From contig NZ_FNSU01000001.1 of NCBI RefSeq assembly GCF_900105325.1, forward strand, positions 124,001 through 188,000: a DNA stretch of 64,000 bases, read 5' to 3'. The translations under genes and the position numbers were made by a program. Of the stretch, positions 42,590-51,406 are shown piece by piece. The DNA comes from Pseudomonas marginalis (GTDB lineage: Bacteria > Pseudomonadota > Gammaproteobacteria > Pseudomonadales > Pseudomonadaceae). A model generated the notes under the pieces. The model was not told where the DNA came from. It saw only the letters and a program-made list of their open reading frames with translations, and made no database searches. The first letter of the stretch is position 1; each line of letters starts with the position of its first letter.

Positions 42590-44502
42590 GTGCGCCAGCC
42601 AAGCTGGCAGTTGATAAAGGGTGAAAGTCCCTACGAGAGAAGTTATGGCGAAACACCTCGACCCCGAGTCATGCGTTGTGCACCGTGAGGTGTACGGCGA
42701 AGCGTTGGCAGGGGAAACCAGCAGGCCAGCCATTGAGCCGCGAAATCATGAATCCAGGGCGCCGACGCTGTTATGCGAAGCGGAAGGCCACAGTGTGCAT
42801 GACGATAATCGCAAGCCATGTTTCACGCCCTGCGCGGTCGTAGACCCTGAGCATGCTGGGAAGTCAACTGTACGGAAGCTGGGAGATCTCGTCCGTGTCT
42901 GGTCGTGACAAGCCAGACGGGGCAGGAAAGGTCACAAGCCAAAAGCCTGCTGTCTACGCGGATGAGAAGTCGGATAACTCCGTAGTACCTGAGAAGTTGC
43001 CGAACAACGGGCTTGCCTCGGCGGAGGTGATGGAGGAAAGGGAGTTAGCCAAGGGGAACAGTGAACAGCCTTCCGCATCCCGGACGCAGAGCCGGACAAG
43101 TGCGTTGTCAGGGTTGCTCTCTGTACGTCAAGCAGCTCGGCGAGATCGCCGGGTAAAGTTCACGAGCTTGCTGCACCACGTGACGGTCGAGCTATTGCAC
43201 GAGAGTTTCTACAATCTCAAACGAGACGCGGTCAGTGGTGTGGATGGTCTATCGTGGCGAGACTACGAGCAAGGTCTGCTCACAAGGCTGACAGCCTTAC
43301 ACGACAAAGTGCATAGTGGCCGCTATCGCGCCCAGCCTGTCCGGCGGGTGTTTATTCCAAAGGCAGATGGTAGCGAACGCCCGCTGGGCGTAACCGCACT
43401 GGAAGACAAGATCGTCCAGACCGCAGTCGTGCAAGTGCTCAACGCAATTTATAAGCAGAACTTTCTCGGACTCTCGTATGGTTTTCGCCCAGGTCGAGGG
43501 CAACACGATGCATTGGATGCGTTATCGGTAGGAATACAGAATTCGCGTGTTCGTTGGATATTGGACGTGGATATTCGAGCGTTCTTTGACACCATCGATC
43601 ACGAATGGATGATGTGCTTCCTGCAACACCGAATTGCGGATAGGCGAATGTTAGCGCTGATAGTTCGATGGCTGCGCACAGGTGTTCTCGAAAATGGAAA
43701 GCGCATTCCTGCGAAGCAGGGTACGCCGCAAGGCGCGCCCATTTCACCGTTGCTTGCCAACATCTACCTGCACTACGTGACGGACTTGTGGATCAGGCAA
43801 TGGCGCGAGCGTACTGCACGAGGTCAGATGATTGCTGTGCGATACGCAGACGACAGTGTGCTTGGATTTGAAAAGCATGAAGATGCATGGAGTTTTCGCC
43901 AGGCGTTGGAGGCTCGACTAGCCCAGTTCAACCTGACACTGCATCCAGAGAAAACACGTTTGCTACGGTTTGGCTGGTTCGCGATCGAAGATCACAAGAA
44001 GCGCGGGGAAGGAAAACCGGAAACTTTCGATTTTCTCGGGTTCACGCATATCTGTGACAAAACCAAGAACGGGATGTTTGTGGTTAGACGCGTGACCATC
44101 GCCAAGCGCATGAGAACGACAATCAGGGAGATACGGGCGCAGTTACACAAGCGCAGGCATGAGCCCGTCCCGGTAATCTGACAATGGTTGAGCCGTCTGT
44201 TTAAAGGTTACTGCAACTACTATCACGTACCCGGTAACACACGGCGACTGGATGCCTTTCGCCGTGAAGTAATCGGTGCGTGGAGGCATGCTCTTAAACG
44301 GCGAAGTCAGCGGCACCGTCTGAACTGGGAGCGCATGGCTACATTGGCCCGGCTATTCATACCCTATCCAAGAGAGCTACCAATGCATCCGCATCCCATA
44401 ACCCGCTTCGGCGACAAAACCCAAGGCAGGAGCCGTATGCGGTAATTCCGCACGTACGGATCTGTGCGGGGGGTGGCAGGTGACTGCCATTCCTACCGCG
44501 AC
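42590..44502 (+). mobile_element. Group II intron 2, inserted at the IS66 terminus
   Basis: Starts with the canonical GTGCGCC at 42590, directly after the IS66 end sequence (GGAGCGCTTA). Domain V is at about 44430-44464 (AGCCGTATGCGG-TAAT-TCCGCACGTACGGATCT), followed by a domain VI-like hairpin (GGCAGGTGACTGCC) and an end near CCGCGAC (44502). If the next C (44503) is the final IS base, the intron lies 1 bp inside the IS tip. It carries its own maturase with an internal stop. It belongs to a different type from intron 1. Confidence 0.85.
43030..44445 (+). pseudogene. Group II intron 2 reverse transcriptase/maturase with in-frame TGA
   Basis: Start ATG 43030 (MEERELAKGN), as in related maturases, although the frame opens at 42853. 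RT motifs: IPKADGSERPLGVTALEDKI, YGFRPGRGQHDAL, GTPQGAPISPLLANIYL, and RYADDSVLGF (Y272). The maturase region is interrupted by TGA at 44179-44181 (PVPVI-stop-QWLSRLFKGYCNYYHVP), after which the same frame continues to 44445. A single base change (for example GGA to TGA) explains it. Without readthrough the maturase is truncated, so the intron is probably immobile. Confidence 0.87.
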
Positions 44503-44645
44503 CGGTGTATCAACCAGACCATCGTCATGCACAACCTAGTGCAGAGATAAAGTAGTCAGACGCCTGGCTGTCGCTGCCACGACTAATAAAGCACAGATAG
44601 GTGGAATCAACTTCGTCTGCTGTCTCATCTTCGATCATCTCAGGT

Positions 44646-44697
44646 GTTGAAGCTGGCTACAACGTACAAACAGCTATCGACGACAAACACCATCTGA
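44646..44697 (+). pseudogene. Fragment of an IS1182-like transposase
   Basis: VEAGYNVQTAIDDKHHL corresponds to the conserved catalytic-region segment GYNVQTAVDxKHHL of IS1182-family transposases. Only this short piece is left, joined directly to the ICE relic at 44704. The identification rests on one motif. Confidence 0.5.
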
Positions 44698-44703
44698 CCG
44701 TGC

Positions 44704-45195
44704 ACATGGGCGCTCTGGCGCCCGCATTCATGCTGCCAACCTCGTGGCCAGACCTTCTTCGGCAGTACAGACCTCCAATGAAAAAGTGATCGGAGCACAA
44801 CATGAAACTTACCATTTTAGCGACTGGACCAAGTGCAGATTGAACAGTGCGTTAGCGTTTTCATCTAATCTCATCAATATTGCTTCCTCCGGCAACGTCA
44901 TTGGTGACCATGAGTAGCTCCGGCAACATGTATAGCACTCCCGTCGGTGGCGGTTGTAATAACAACCTAATGCGGAAGCATGAACCTGAGCAACATTCTA
45001 GAAAACTAACTGAATGAGGCTACTTCCATATTCGGTAAAATTGTGAGCTCGGTAGCATGAAAGGCCATTGGAACTGTGGCATCAGGAACCATAGTTACTT
45101 GGAGGATGAACTGACATGAATAATTTTATCAGCTATCGCGTAGCAGAAGATGTGGCTCAGCGAAGTTGGCCATTTTTCGGCCAGCAACAGCATGA
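44704..45195 (+). pseudogene. Decayed second copy of ICE conjugation genes (PFL_4710/PFL_4711 families)
   Basis: 44704-44781 reads TWALWRPHSCCQPRGQTFFG and STDLQ-stop, matching the C-terminus of the TraU-like protein at 10332. It is followed at the same relative place by TCGGAGCACAACATGAAACT (start ATG 44802), matching the start of the PFL_4711-type gene at 10309. The copy then shows stops and shifts but keeps traces such as LNEATSIFGKIVSSV (compare LNGATSGFQNIMSSVV). It fades around 45.2 kb. It lies on the opposite strand to the intact copy, so it derives from another element. Confidence 0.82.
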
Positions 45196-45253
45196 CTAAT
45201 GGGGGAATGATATCCAGAGGTACTTCTAAACTCTACGCAATGCTAATGATAAG

Positions 45254-45277
45254 AAAGCCGCTAATTAAAGCGGCTTT
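45254..45277 (-). terminator. Hairpin at the end of the 45309 gene
   Basis: Perfect 9-bp inverted repeat AAAGCCGCT (45254-45262) / AGCGGCTTT (45269-45277) with a 6-nt loop, 30 nt beyond the stop of the minus-strand gene. The U tract is short, so this is a moderate call; it may work in both directions. Confidence 0.55.
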
Positions 45278-45308
45278 ATGGCATCAATTGGCGTTGTAGA
45301 GAGGCCGC

Positions 45309-45533
45309 TCATGTATGGCTGCCCTTGACCGACTGTCCCGGAACCGCCGAGGCTTGGAGAGCTTTAAGGCTATCCTGCTTAGCGTTCTCGTAAGCCAGTT
45401 GCTGCTGTTCCACCTGTTTTTCATGGGCTATCGCTCGGGCAACAAAGGCCGGTGACTCTTCGGCCATGGCCAAAGGCGCAAAGATAAAAGAAGATAGTAC
45501 CAATGCGCCAGCAATGCGGATGGTGTGTGACAT
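45309..45533 (-). CDS. Small exported protein
   Basis: 74 residues from ATG 45533 (GGAG about 8 nt upstream): signal peptide IRIAGALVLSSFIFAPLAMA, cleavage near AMA-EE, and a short, polar, helical mature part (VARAIAHEKQVEQQQLAYEN). The frame extends to 45608 but the upstream codons look non-coding. Standing alone near two-component genes, it resembles the small periplasmic proteins of metal-stress regulons, but that is only a hint. Family not recognised. Confidence 0.6.
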   Translation of the reverse strand: MSHTIRIAGALVLSSFIFAPLAMAEESPAFVARAIAHEKQVEQQQLAYENAKQDSLKALQASAVPGQSVKGSHT

Positions 45534-45905
45534 TGTAATAACTCCTTCTTGCATGTGCAAGTTTTGTGTGTGCAGGTTCAATATACAAATCCCGCACACA
45601 TGAACCAAGTGAAAAGAAAGTTATAGATGTTTATCATTTTTTAAAATGAGAGAGAACATCGGCGAACGCAGCATGGCGTTTAAAAGCGCTTGATGGATTC
45701 ACAAGCGAGATCCTATAAGGAGCAGAGACTTTCTGAGGCACTTTAGACGAGGCTTTATTCTGATTTTACAGAGCGAACACCATCCGTCATAGGTTCGTCA
45801 GGCTGCGATGTCCTAGGCTCTGTACGAAATCATCCGAAACTCATTTGAACCCAGCAAGCGTCGGGAGGCAGTAAAGTCCGAGTCCATCAACGGCAGGAGC
45901 CCACG

Positions 45906-46307
45906 ATGGCCAAATGGTACGAACTCCCCGACGCAGCCTGGGATTTGGTTGCAGACATCTTCAATGAACCCCACCGTAACGGACGCCCACGGGCAGATGA
46001 TCGGCTGATGCTCAACGGCGTGCTCTGGGTGCTCTGCTCGGGTGCTGCCTGGCGCGACATGCCCGAACGCTTCGGCCCATGGTCAACGGTTTATCAACGC
46101 TTTCGTGACTGGCGCAATCTCGGGACGTTCGACCAGATGCTCAAGCGGCTTCACATCAAGTTGAACGAGCAAGGGTTAATTGATCTGGAGACATGGATGA
46201 TTGACTCCACGGCGGTACGCGCAACCCGGGCCTCTGCTGGTGCTGGGAAAAAAGGGGGCCTGAAGAACCGCAAGACCACGCCCTCGGTCGAAGCCGGGGC
46301 GGCGTGA
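45906..46307 (+). CDS. IS427-type transposase, first frame
   Basis: 133 residues: MAKWYELPDAAWDLVADIF, LMLNGVLWVLCSGAAWRDMP, RFGPWSTVYQRFRDW and the first catalytic aspartate in MIDSTAVRATRA. It ends GCGGCGTGA, overlapping the GTG of the second frame by 4 nt. IS427 elements make the fusion transposase by ribosomal frameshifting in this area. Confidence 0.93.
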   Translation: MAKWYELPDAAWDLVADIFNEPHRNGRPRADDRLMLNGVLWVLCSGAAWRDMPERFGPWSTVYQRFRDWRNLGTFDQMLKRLHIKLNEQGLIDLETWMIDSTAVRATRASAGAGKKGGLKNRKTTPSVEAGAA

Positions 46308-46712
46308 CGACGAAGATCCATATGCTGTGCGATGCCAATGGCGTACCGCTAAACTTTCTACTGTCAGGTGGGCAAGCCAGCGACATCAGCTATGCGCAAC
46401 CGCTGCTGGATAACGCTTATATCCCGAGTTTGCGCGGTCGCCCCCGCAAGCGCTGTCGCTGGTTGCTGGCTGATAAGGGCTATGACGCCGAAGCGTTGCG
46501 TCGCTACTGCGACCGTTACCGGATGCAGCCGGTATCCCGCTACGCACGATGAAGCGCAAACCTAAACCGGCAGCGCAACATCATCGAGCGCATGTTCGGC
46601 TGGTTGAAGGAGAACCGTCGCATCGTTACGCGCTTCGACAAACTCGCAAAAAGTTATGCGGCAATGGTCTCACTGGCTTGTGCCATGCGGTGTTTGAGAC
46701 AGTATTTTCGTA
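46304..46712 (+). pseudogene. IS427-type transposase, second frame, with internal stop
   Basis: Starts TTKIHMLCDANGVPLNFLLS, has the second aspartate in LLADKGYDAEALRRYC, then a TGA at 46550-46552. The same frame then continues NRQRNIIERMFGWLKENRR with the catalytic glutamate. A typical family member has an MKRKP...RPKYRQRNIIERM linker here, so a short out-of-frame deletion is likely. The identical lesion exists in copy 2. Confidence 0.82.
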
Positions 46713-46719
46713 TAGAGCC

Positions 46720-47234
46720 TAGCTTCTGTCATGGTTTGGATACCACCAGACGTAACCCATGACAAGTGCCGTACATTTTGTTGCTCACCCCGAGCTTCCC
46801 CTCGATACTTAGCCCGTGCTCGCGCCAGACCAAAGGCCAATACACTCGACTTTCATATCACATTGCCTTCATTTTTCAGGTACCGATATAGGTTGTATGA
46901 AACCATTTGAAATATCGATTTCGGTAGAGGTTGCCGCCCTTGCAAACCAGGGAGCGACGATACAGATGTCCGCCTACCACCAAAAGCAACTCTTAGTCCC
47001 TCGATGGTATAAATATAGGAAATAGATCAAGCCTGATAAATGTGATTATCATCTAACTTCATGCATAGTACAGGGGGAATAAGATCTCCCAGATATCGGT
47101 ATCTGAATGCCGAGTTAGATCGAATGCTTGGGTGATCACGTCAGCATAAATGTATAAAGTTTTATTTAGTCAACACTCAGCGTTTTCTTGGCAAAATGTC
47201 TTCACTTTTAGTGATTCTCTTACCAGGTGAACAT
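46720..47234. other. Region between IS427 copy 1 and the response regulator
   Basis: About 515 bp. No convincing gene; a 69-codon plus-strand frame at 46816 has no supporting features. The last about 70 bp are A+T-rich and should hold the promoter of the regulator gene, with AGGTGA just before its ATG. Confidence 0.4.
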
Positions 47235-47906
47235 ATGACCCGTATTTTGACCATTGAGGATGACACGGTAACAGCTCAAGAAATAGTCACCGAACTCAGC
47301 AACCATGGACTGGACGTGGATTGGGTGGACAATGGCCGTGAAGGCTTAGGTCGGGCCGTGAGTGGTGATTACGACCTTATCACACTCGACCGTACGCTAC
47401 CAGAAATCGACGGCCTAGTCATCTTGACCACAATGCGCACCATTGGCGTGCTGACGCCGGTCCTGATGATCAGCGCCCTTTGCGATGTGGACGAACGTGT
47501 ACGCGGCCTGCGTGCTGGTGGTGATGACTACCTCACCAAGCCTTTCGCGTCTGATGAAATGGCCGCCCGCGTCGAAGTGCTGCTGCGCCGCGAGAGAATG
47601 GCTCATAGATTCGAAACCACCCTCCGCATCGCCGACCTGGAACTTGACCTGATCAGCCGCGAAGCCCGCAGAGGCGACCAATCGATAAGCTTACTGCCCA
47701 CTGAATATAAACTGTTGGAGTTTTTGATGCGCAACTCCGGGCAGGTCCTCACGCGCATGATGATTTTCGAGGAAGTATGGGGATATCACTTCGACCCGGG
47801 CACCAATCTGATAGATGTACACATCGATCGTCTGCGCAAAAAAATCGACCCGCCGGGTCTCACATCGCTGATACGCACGGTACGAGGCTTCGGCTATGTA
47901 ATTTAA
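47235..47906 (+). CDS. OmpR/PhoB-type response regulator, copy 1
   Basis: 223 residues: receiver domain with acidic pocket EDD (9-10), phospho-acceptor D52 (ITLDRTLPEIDG), T/S and K104-type KPF loop (LTKPFASDEMAARVEVLLRR), and a winged-helix DNA-binding domain (LPTEYKLLEFLMRNSGQVLT, IDVHIDRLRKKIDPPG). Start ATG 47235 is preceded by AGGTGA; the frame opens at 47196. It is closely similar to the regulator at 61503, with many scattered substitutions. It lacks the last four residues (AEPL), because a 12-bp deletion at its end also removed the start of the partner kinase. Confidence 0.9.
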   Translation: MTRILTIEDDTVTAQEIVTELSNHGLDVDWVDNGREGLGRAVSGDYDLITLDRTLPEIDGLVILTTMRTIGVLTPVLMISALCDVDERVRGLRAGGDDYLTKPFASDEMAARVEVLLRRERMAHRFETTLRIADLELDLISREARRGDQSISLLPTEYKLLEFLMRNSGQVLTRMMIFEEVWGYHFDPGTNLIDVHIDRLRKKIDPPGLTSLIRTVRGFGYVI

Positions 47907-48078
47907 AGGCTAGCGCTCCTGCTGCGGCCGCCTGCTGGCTGGCCCTATACAGTTCGTTATTCATGGCGTGGAGCTGCATCTTGAGAGGATTCTGTATTAC
48001 GACGTATCGGTTTATCTGATCTACCTATCGAGGAATTCCCTGTTGCAACGCCAGCGTATATTCCAACCCAGAATACCT
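47896..48078 (+). pseudogene. Histidine kinase remnant, partner of response regulator copy 1
   Basis: Reads, with a frameshift, LALYSSLFMAWSCI and then ILYYDVSVYLIYLSRNSLLQ, matching the N-terminus of the intact kinase at 60131-61525. The start is destroyed (ATG followed at once by TAA through the 12-bp deletion), and homology stops after about 60 codons near RQRIFQP. The catalytic parts are absent, so copy 1 of the regulator has no encoded partner here. Confidence 0.85.
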
Positions 48079-48444
48079 GCCCGAATGCACGATTACTCTG
48101 GTTCTAGGTTTACTACGCCATACCCTCATGAGCAATGCCTCCAGTGAAAGCTCCTTCTCTGCTGACCACCGGACGGCCTTGCGAGCTTGGAAATCCAGCA
48201 ACACGGCCAAATATGACCAACCTGCCGCGTCAGGATGTAAACGATACCTTATAGTGGAATCGACAATGAACTTCCGGTTGAATCGATTTGAGGGGGCTAG
48301 CCCTACTTAGATAGCGCGCGGCACTTGGTAGACTCCGAGGGCCTTGATTTTACAAATCAAATAGCTGCCAAGGTGAACTGGCGTAATGATTTTGGACGCT
48401 TCAATCGGGCGCTATGATAGCGCCCAAATCTAAGGCGTTTTGCT
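48079..48444. other. Unassigned sequence before the IS3 relic
   Basis: No gene recognised. A 60-codon plus-strand frame at 48128 lacks support. The last part (about 48380-48444, with GGGCGCTATGATAGCGCCC as a hairpin near 48407-48425) probably belongs to the IS3 element leader. Confidence 0.35.
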
Positions 48445-49459
48445 ATGCGTAAATCTTATTTGAGTGAGTTCAAGCTCAAGGCTGCCAGCATGGTGCTGGA
48501 TGAAGATCAGCCGGTTACCGAAGTCTGTGCCAGCCTGGATATCGGCCCCACTGCTCTGCGCTGCTGGGTCGATCAAGTGCAAAAAGAACGCTTGGGATCG
48601 ACTCCGGCGGGGGGCGAAGGCGATTACCGCTGATCAGCGAGAAGTCCAGAGGCTCAAAGCTCTGCTCAGAGAGAAAGACTTGGATATCGATAGCCAAAAA
48701 AAAGGCTAGTGCTCTCCTGCTTTTGGACGCCAACGATCATTCACGCTGATCGATGATCTGGACGAGCAGTACGGCGTTAAAAGGTGTTGCCGGGCGTTTG
48801 GGGTCAACCGCAGCAGTTTCTACGCCTGACGTCAGCGCCAGGGCAAAGCAAATCCTGAGCGGGAAACGCTCAAAGCCGCGCTGGTCAGGCACCACAAGAC
48901 CTCAAGAGAGTCGGCGGGTGCGCGTACTTTGTCCAGGAAGCAAGGCATCGTATAGGACGTTATATGGCTCGCAGTTTGATGCGCGAAGCTGGCATCTCCA
49001 GTCGTCAGCGCAGGCGCCATAAGTACAAGTCGCCGGGCGTGGAGGCCTTGGTGGTGCCGCACGTGCTCAAGCGGAAATTTGATGTGACGGCGGTTAATCA
49101 GGTTTGGTGCGGCGACGTGACTTACATCAAAGTCGGCAAGCGGTTGAGCTACGCGGCCATCCCCAGGATGTGTTGTTTCATTCTGACAGGGTTGTCAGTA
49201 CACCAGTCATAGACTCCGTAACGAGCTGCTGAAGCAGGGGGTTAGGCAGAGTATGAGCCGTAAAGGCGAGTGCTGGGACAATGCCCCGATGGAGCGTTTC
49301 TTTGGCAATTTTAAATCAAAGTGGGTGCCTGAAACCGGCTACAAATTGTAACATGAGGCCCGAGCAGACGTGCAGTGCTATGTCTCGCGCTACAACAGCA
49401 GGCCTCATAGCTACAAAGACTACCGGTCGCCGGTCGTGAAGGAAAGGTTGGCGGCGTGA
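48445..49459 (+). pseudogene. IS3-family transposase genes, decayed
   Basis: OrfA: MRKSYLSEFKLKAASMVLDE and a helix-turn-helix (TEVCASLDIGPTALRCW), broken by one extra G in a G6 run near 48610, then LKALLREKDLDIDSQKK with an A-rich slippage site (A8 near 48697). OrfB shows CRAFGVNRSSFYA, VNQVWCGDVTYIKVG (first Asp region), GECWDNAPMERFFGNFKSKW (Glu region) and RPHSYKDYRSPV, but with several stops and frameshifts. Terminal repeats were not securely placed. Dead element. Confidence 0.87.
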
Positions 49460-49479
49460 ATCTTAATCGGTGTCCAAGA

Positions 49480-49779
49480 TTACTTAACCAGTTCAAGGTC
49501 GCGCCCTTCAGCTTCACTAAAGTCAGCAAACACCCTGCCTGCATCTCGCACATCCTGGCTGCCCCAGGCTGACGTAGCGCTCGCGCACGTGACGGTTGGC
49601 CGTATTAGTCTTTCTCCAGAGCGCTGCTCACTGCGTCGAGCAAATTCCACAAATCGATCAGCTAGGAAATCTACTAAATCAAGGTCTTGGCGACCCCGGC
49701 GCTTCATGAACAAGTAGATTGCCCAGAAATCTGGCGTGAGGGATATCATCGCGAAAGAACCACTGCGACCATTCAACAA
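49480..49779 (-). CDS. Doubtful hypothetical protein
   Basis: A 99-codon frame with segments such as FWAIYLFMKRRGRQDLDLVD and FLADRFVEFARRS that look protein-like, but no recognised family, no clear ribosome site and relics on both sides. It could be a fragment of a larger lost gene. Kept as a low-confidence entry. Confidence 0.25.
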   Translation of the reverse strand: MLNGRSGSFAMISLTPDFWAIYLFMKRRGRQDLDLVDFLADRFVEFARRSEQRSGERLIRPTVTCASATSAWGSQDVRDAGRVFADFSEAEGRDLELVK

Positions 49780-49980
49780 TTAAGATGTTCCTTGGTCCGT
49801 TTCTGAACGGGTATGCATGCACCCACTGTTTTGTCTTATGGCAGATAGCCTAAGAAGACTTCGACCAACTTGCCGCAACCGTGCGGCAAGTTGAAACTCC
49901 CGCTGAGTTCGGCACCATTGACCGCGAAATATCCCGTACGCGCCGCCTTGGCGAACTTGTCATCCTATTTCTCCGTGTTA
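49780..49980. other. Short unassigned spacer
   Basis: Contains an imperfect inverted repeat (CAACTTGCCGCAACC / TGCGGCAAGTTG around 49864-49892) that could form a stable hairpin. No gene seen. Confidence 0.35.
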
Positions 49981-49984
49981 CATG

Positions 49985-50951
49985 CGTACTAACCCATATC
50001 CATCAGCTTTTTCGAGCCATCCCCAGGTTAGACAAAGCAAACAGCGTGGTCAATTGAGCGGTGTTTTTCATCAGTCCAGGAAAGCGTACTTCACATAACC
50101 AAACTGACGTTTGATCACCCCAAATGGGTGTTCGACTTTGGCCTGTGTCTGGGCTTTGAGGTACTCGACTTTTTACGCTTGGCTTTGTACGGCAAGCTGC
50201 GCTTGCTCAGCTTGGAATAGGTGCTGTGCCGGGCAGCGGTCTGCCAGATCACCTCACGATTTTTATGCTCTTCCCGCCTCTCGATATCTGTGTATCCGCG
50301 TCTACATACCCGGCGTTTTCCTCTCCATGCAGCAGTTCTGCAATCTGGGTGACGTCGGCTACATTGGCGGCGGCGCCATGGGCATGGAGAACCAGATCCG
50401 ACTTAACAACGGTACCGACATGAGCCTTCATCCCGAAAAAGCATTCGTTACCTTTCTTGGTTTGATGCATCTAGGGATCTCGCTTTGCTTCTTCGTTCTT
50501 GGTCGAACTGGGAGCATGAATAATCGTCGCATCGACGATGATGCCTTGGCGAGAGAGAAACCCTTTACTTGCAATAACTGTTGATGACCGCCAGGATCAC
50601 CCGCGCCAACTCATGTTTCTCAAAGAGGTGACGGAAGTTCATTATCGTGGCGTTTTCGGGGATTGGCGCGCTCAGGGTCAAGCGCGCAAACTGGCGCATG
50701 GGGGTGATTTCGTAAGTTTCTTCCATGGTGGAATCGCTCAGGAAGGATCAGTTCTGCAACAGATGAATATGTAGTATGGTTTTCAGCGGATAAGGTTTTC
50801 GGCCGCCACCGGCCTTCGGGTAGAACGGCTCAATGAGCCCCAGCAAGCCACTCCAAGGCACGACCTGATCCATTTCGGCCAAGAAGCGTTCGCGGCGTGT
50901 CTGCTTGCTCGTGCCTGTGTACTCGAAGTCGAAAACGCTCATCTGGCTCAT
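49985..50951 (-). pseudogene. IS5-family transposase relic A
   Basis: On the minus strand the N-terminal part is clear (FLAEMDQVVPWSGLLGLIEP, YPLKTILHIHLLQN, from ATG 50951). A second readable block lies at 50249-50470 (MHQTKKGNECFFGMKAHVG, ANVADVTQIAELLHGEE). Frameshifts and stops lie between and after. This is a typical IS5-group transposase of about 320 residues in decay. The C-terminal half is related to relic B at 58.2-58.76 kb. Confidence 0.85.
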
Positions 50952-51406
50952 GGGTGACTCGAATAACGAAGTCAGGCGTATTTCAGCACATCTGCCGACT
51001 TGTTCGGAGTTTCCTTAGATATAGACGACGAGGGCGAACCGAGCCAAAACACGGTCTTGATCGAAAGCGCTGTCCTCAGCAGGTACATGCAAGATGCACT
51101 CAATGCCCTATTAATAAACCACCCTCCGACGTGCAATATGCCCTCCTACCGTTACCCTGCATGACCTACAACTACATACCACTCCGCCGCTAAGACCCAC
51201 GCGAAATTATCGGTGGCGTCAAAGTCAGGGTTACACCCGCAGGTTCTATGCGCGGCTCATCATTAATTTTTCAGTGAGCGAGCGGGTTTCTCCTCGGTGA
51301 CCGCTCTTGAACCAAAGACAGTGGTCGGATTTCTCACGTCTGATTGCTGAATTGTCAGCGACTGACGATGACTAGTCAGGCCAGTTCCCATGCTTAACGC
51401 GGTGGC
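50952..51406. other. Intergenic region downstream of the RND operon
   Basis: No gene seen. The part next to 51407 carries inverted elements (AGTCAGCGACTGACGATGACTAGTCA around 51355-51385) that may contribute to ending the efflux operon transcript, but no U tract is evident. Confidence 0.35.

Larger units (their letters stand above)
45816..46719 (+). mobile_element. IS5-family (IS427-type) insertion sequence, copy 1
   Basis: Termini GGCTCTGTACGAAA (45816) and TTTTCGTATAGAGCC (46719) form inverted repeats; TA flanks both sides, consistent with the short target duplication of IS427-type elements. 904 bp with two overlapping transposase frames. Copy 2 at 58760-59664 is inverted and almost identical: one A fewer in the A-run and one substitution at the tip are the differences I noticed. 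Confidence 0.92.
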
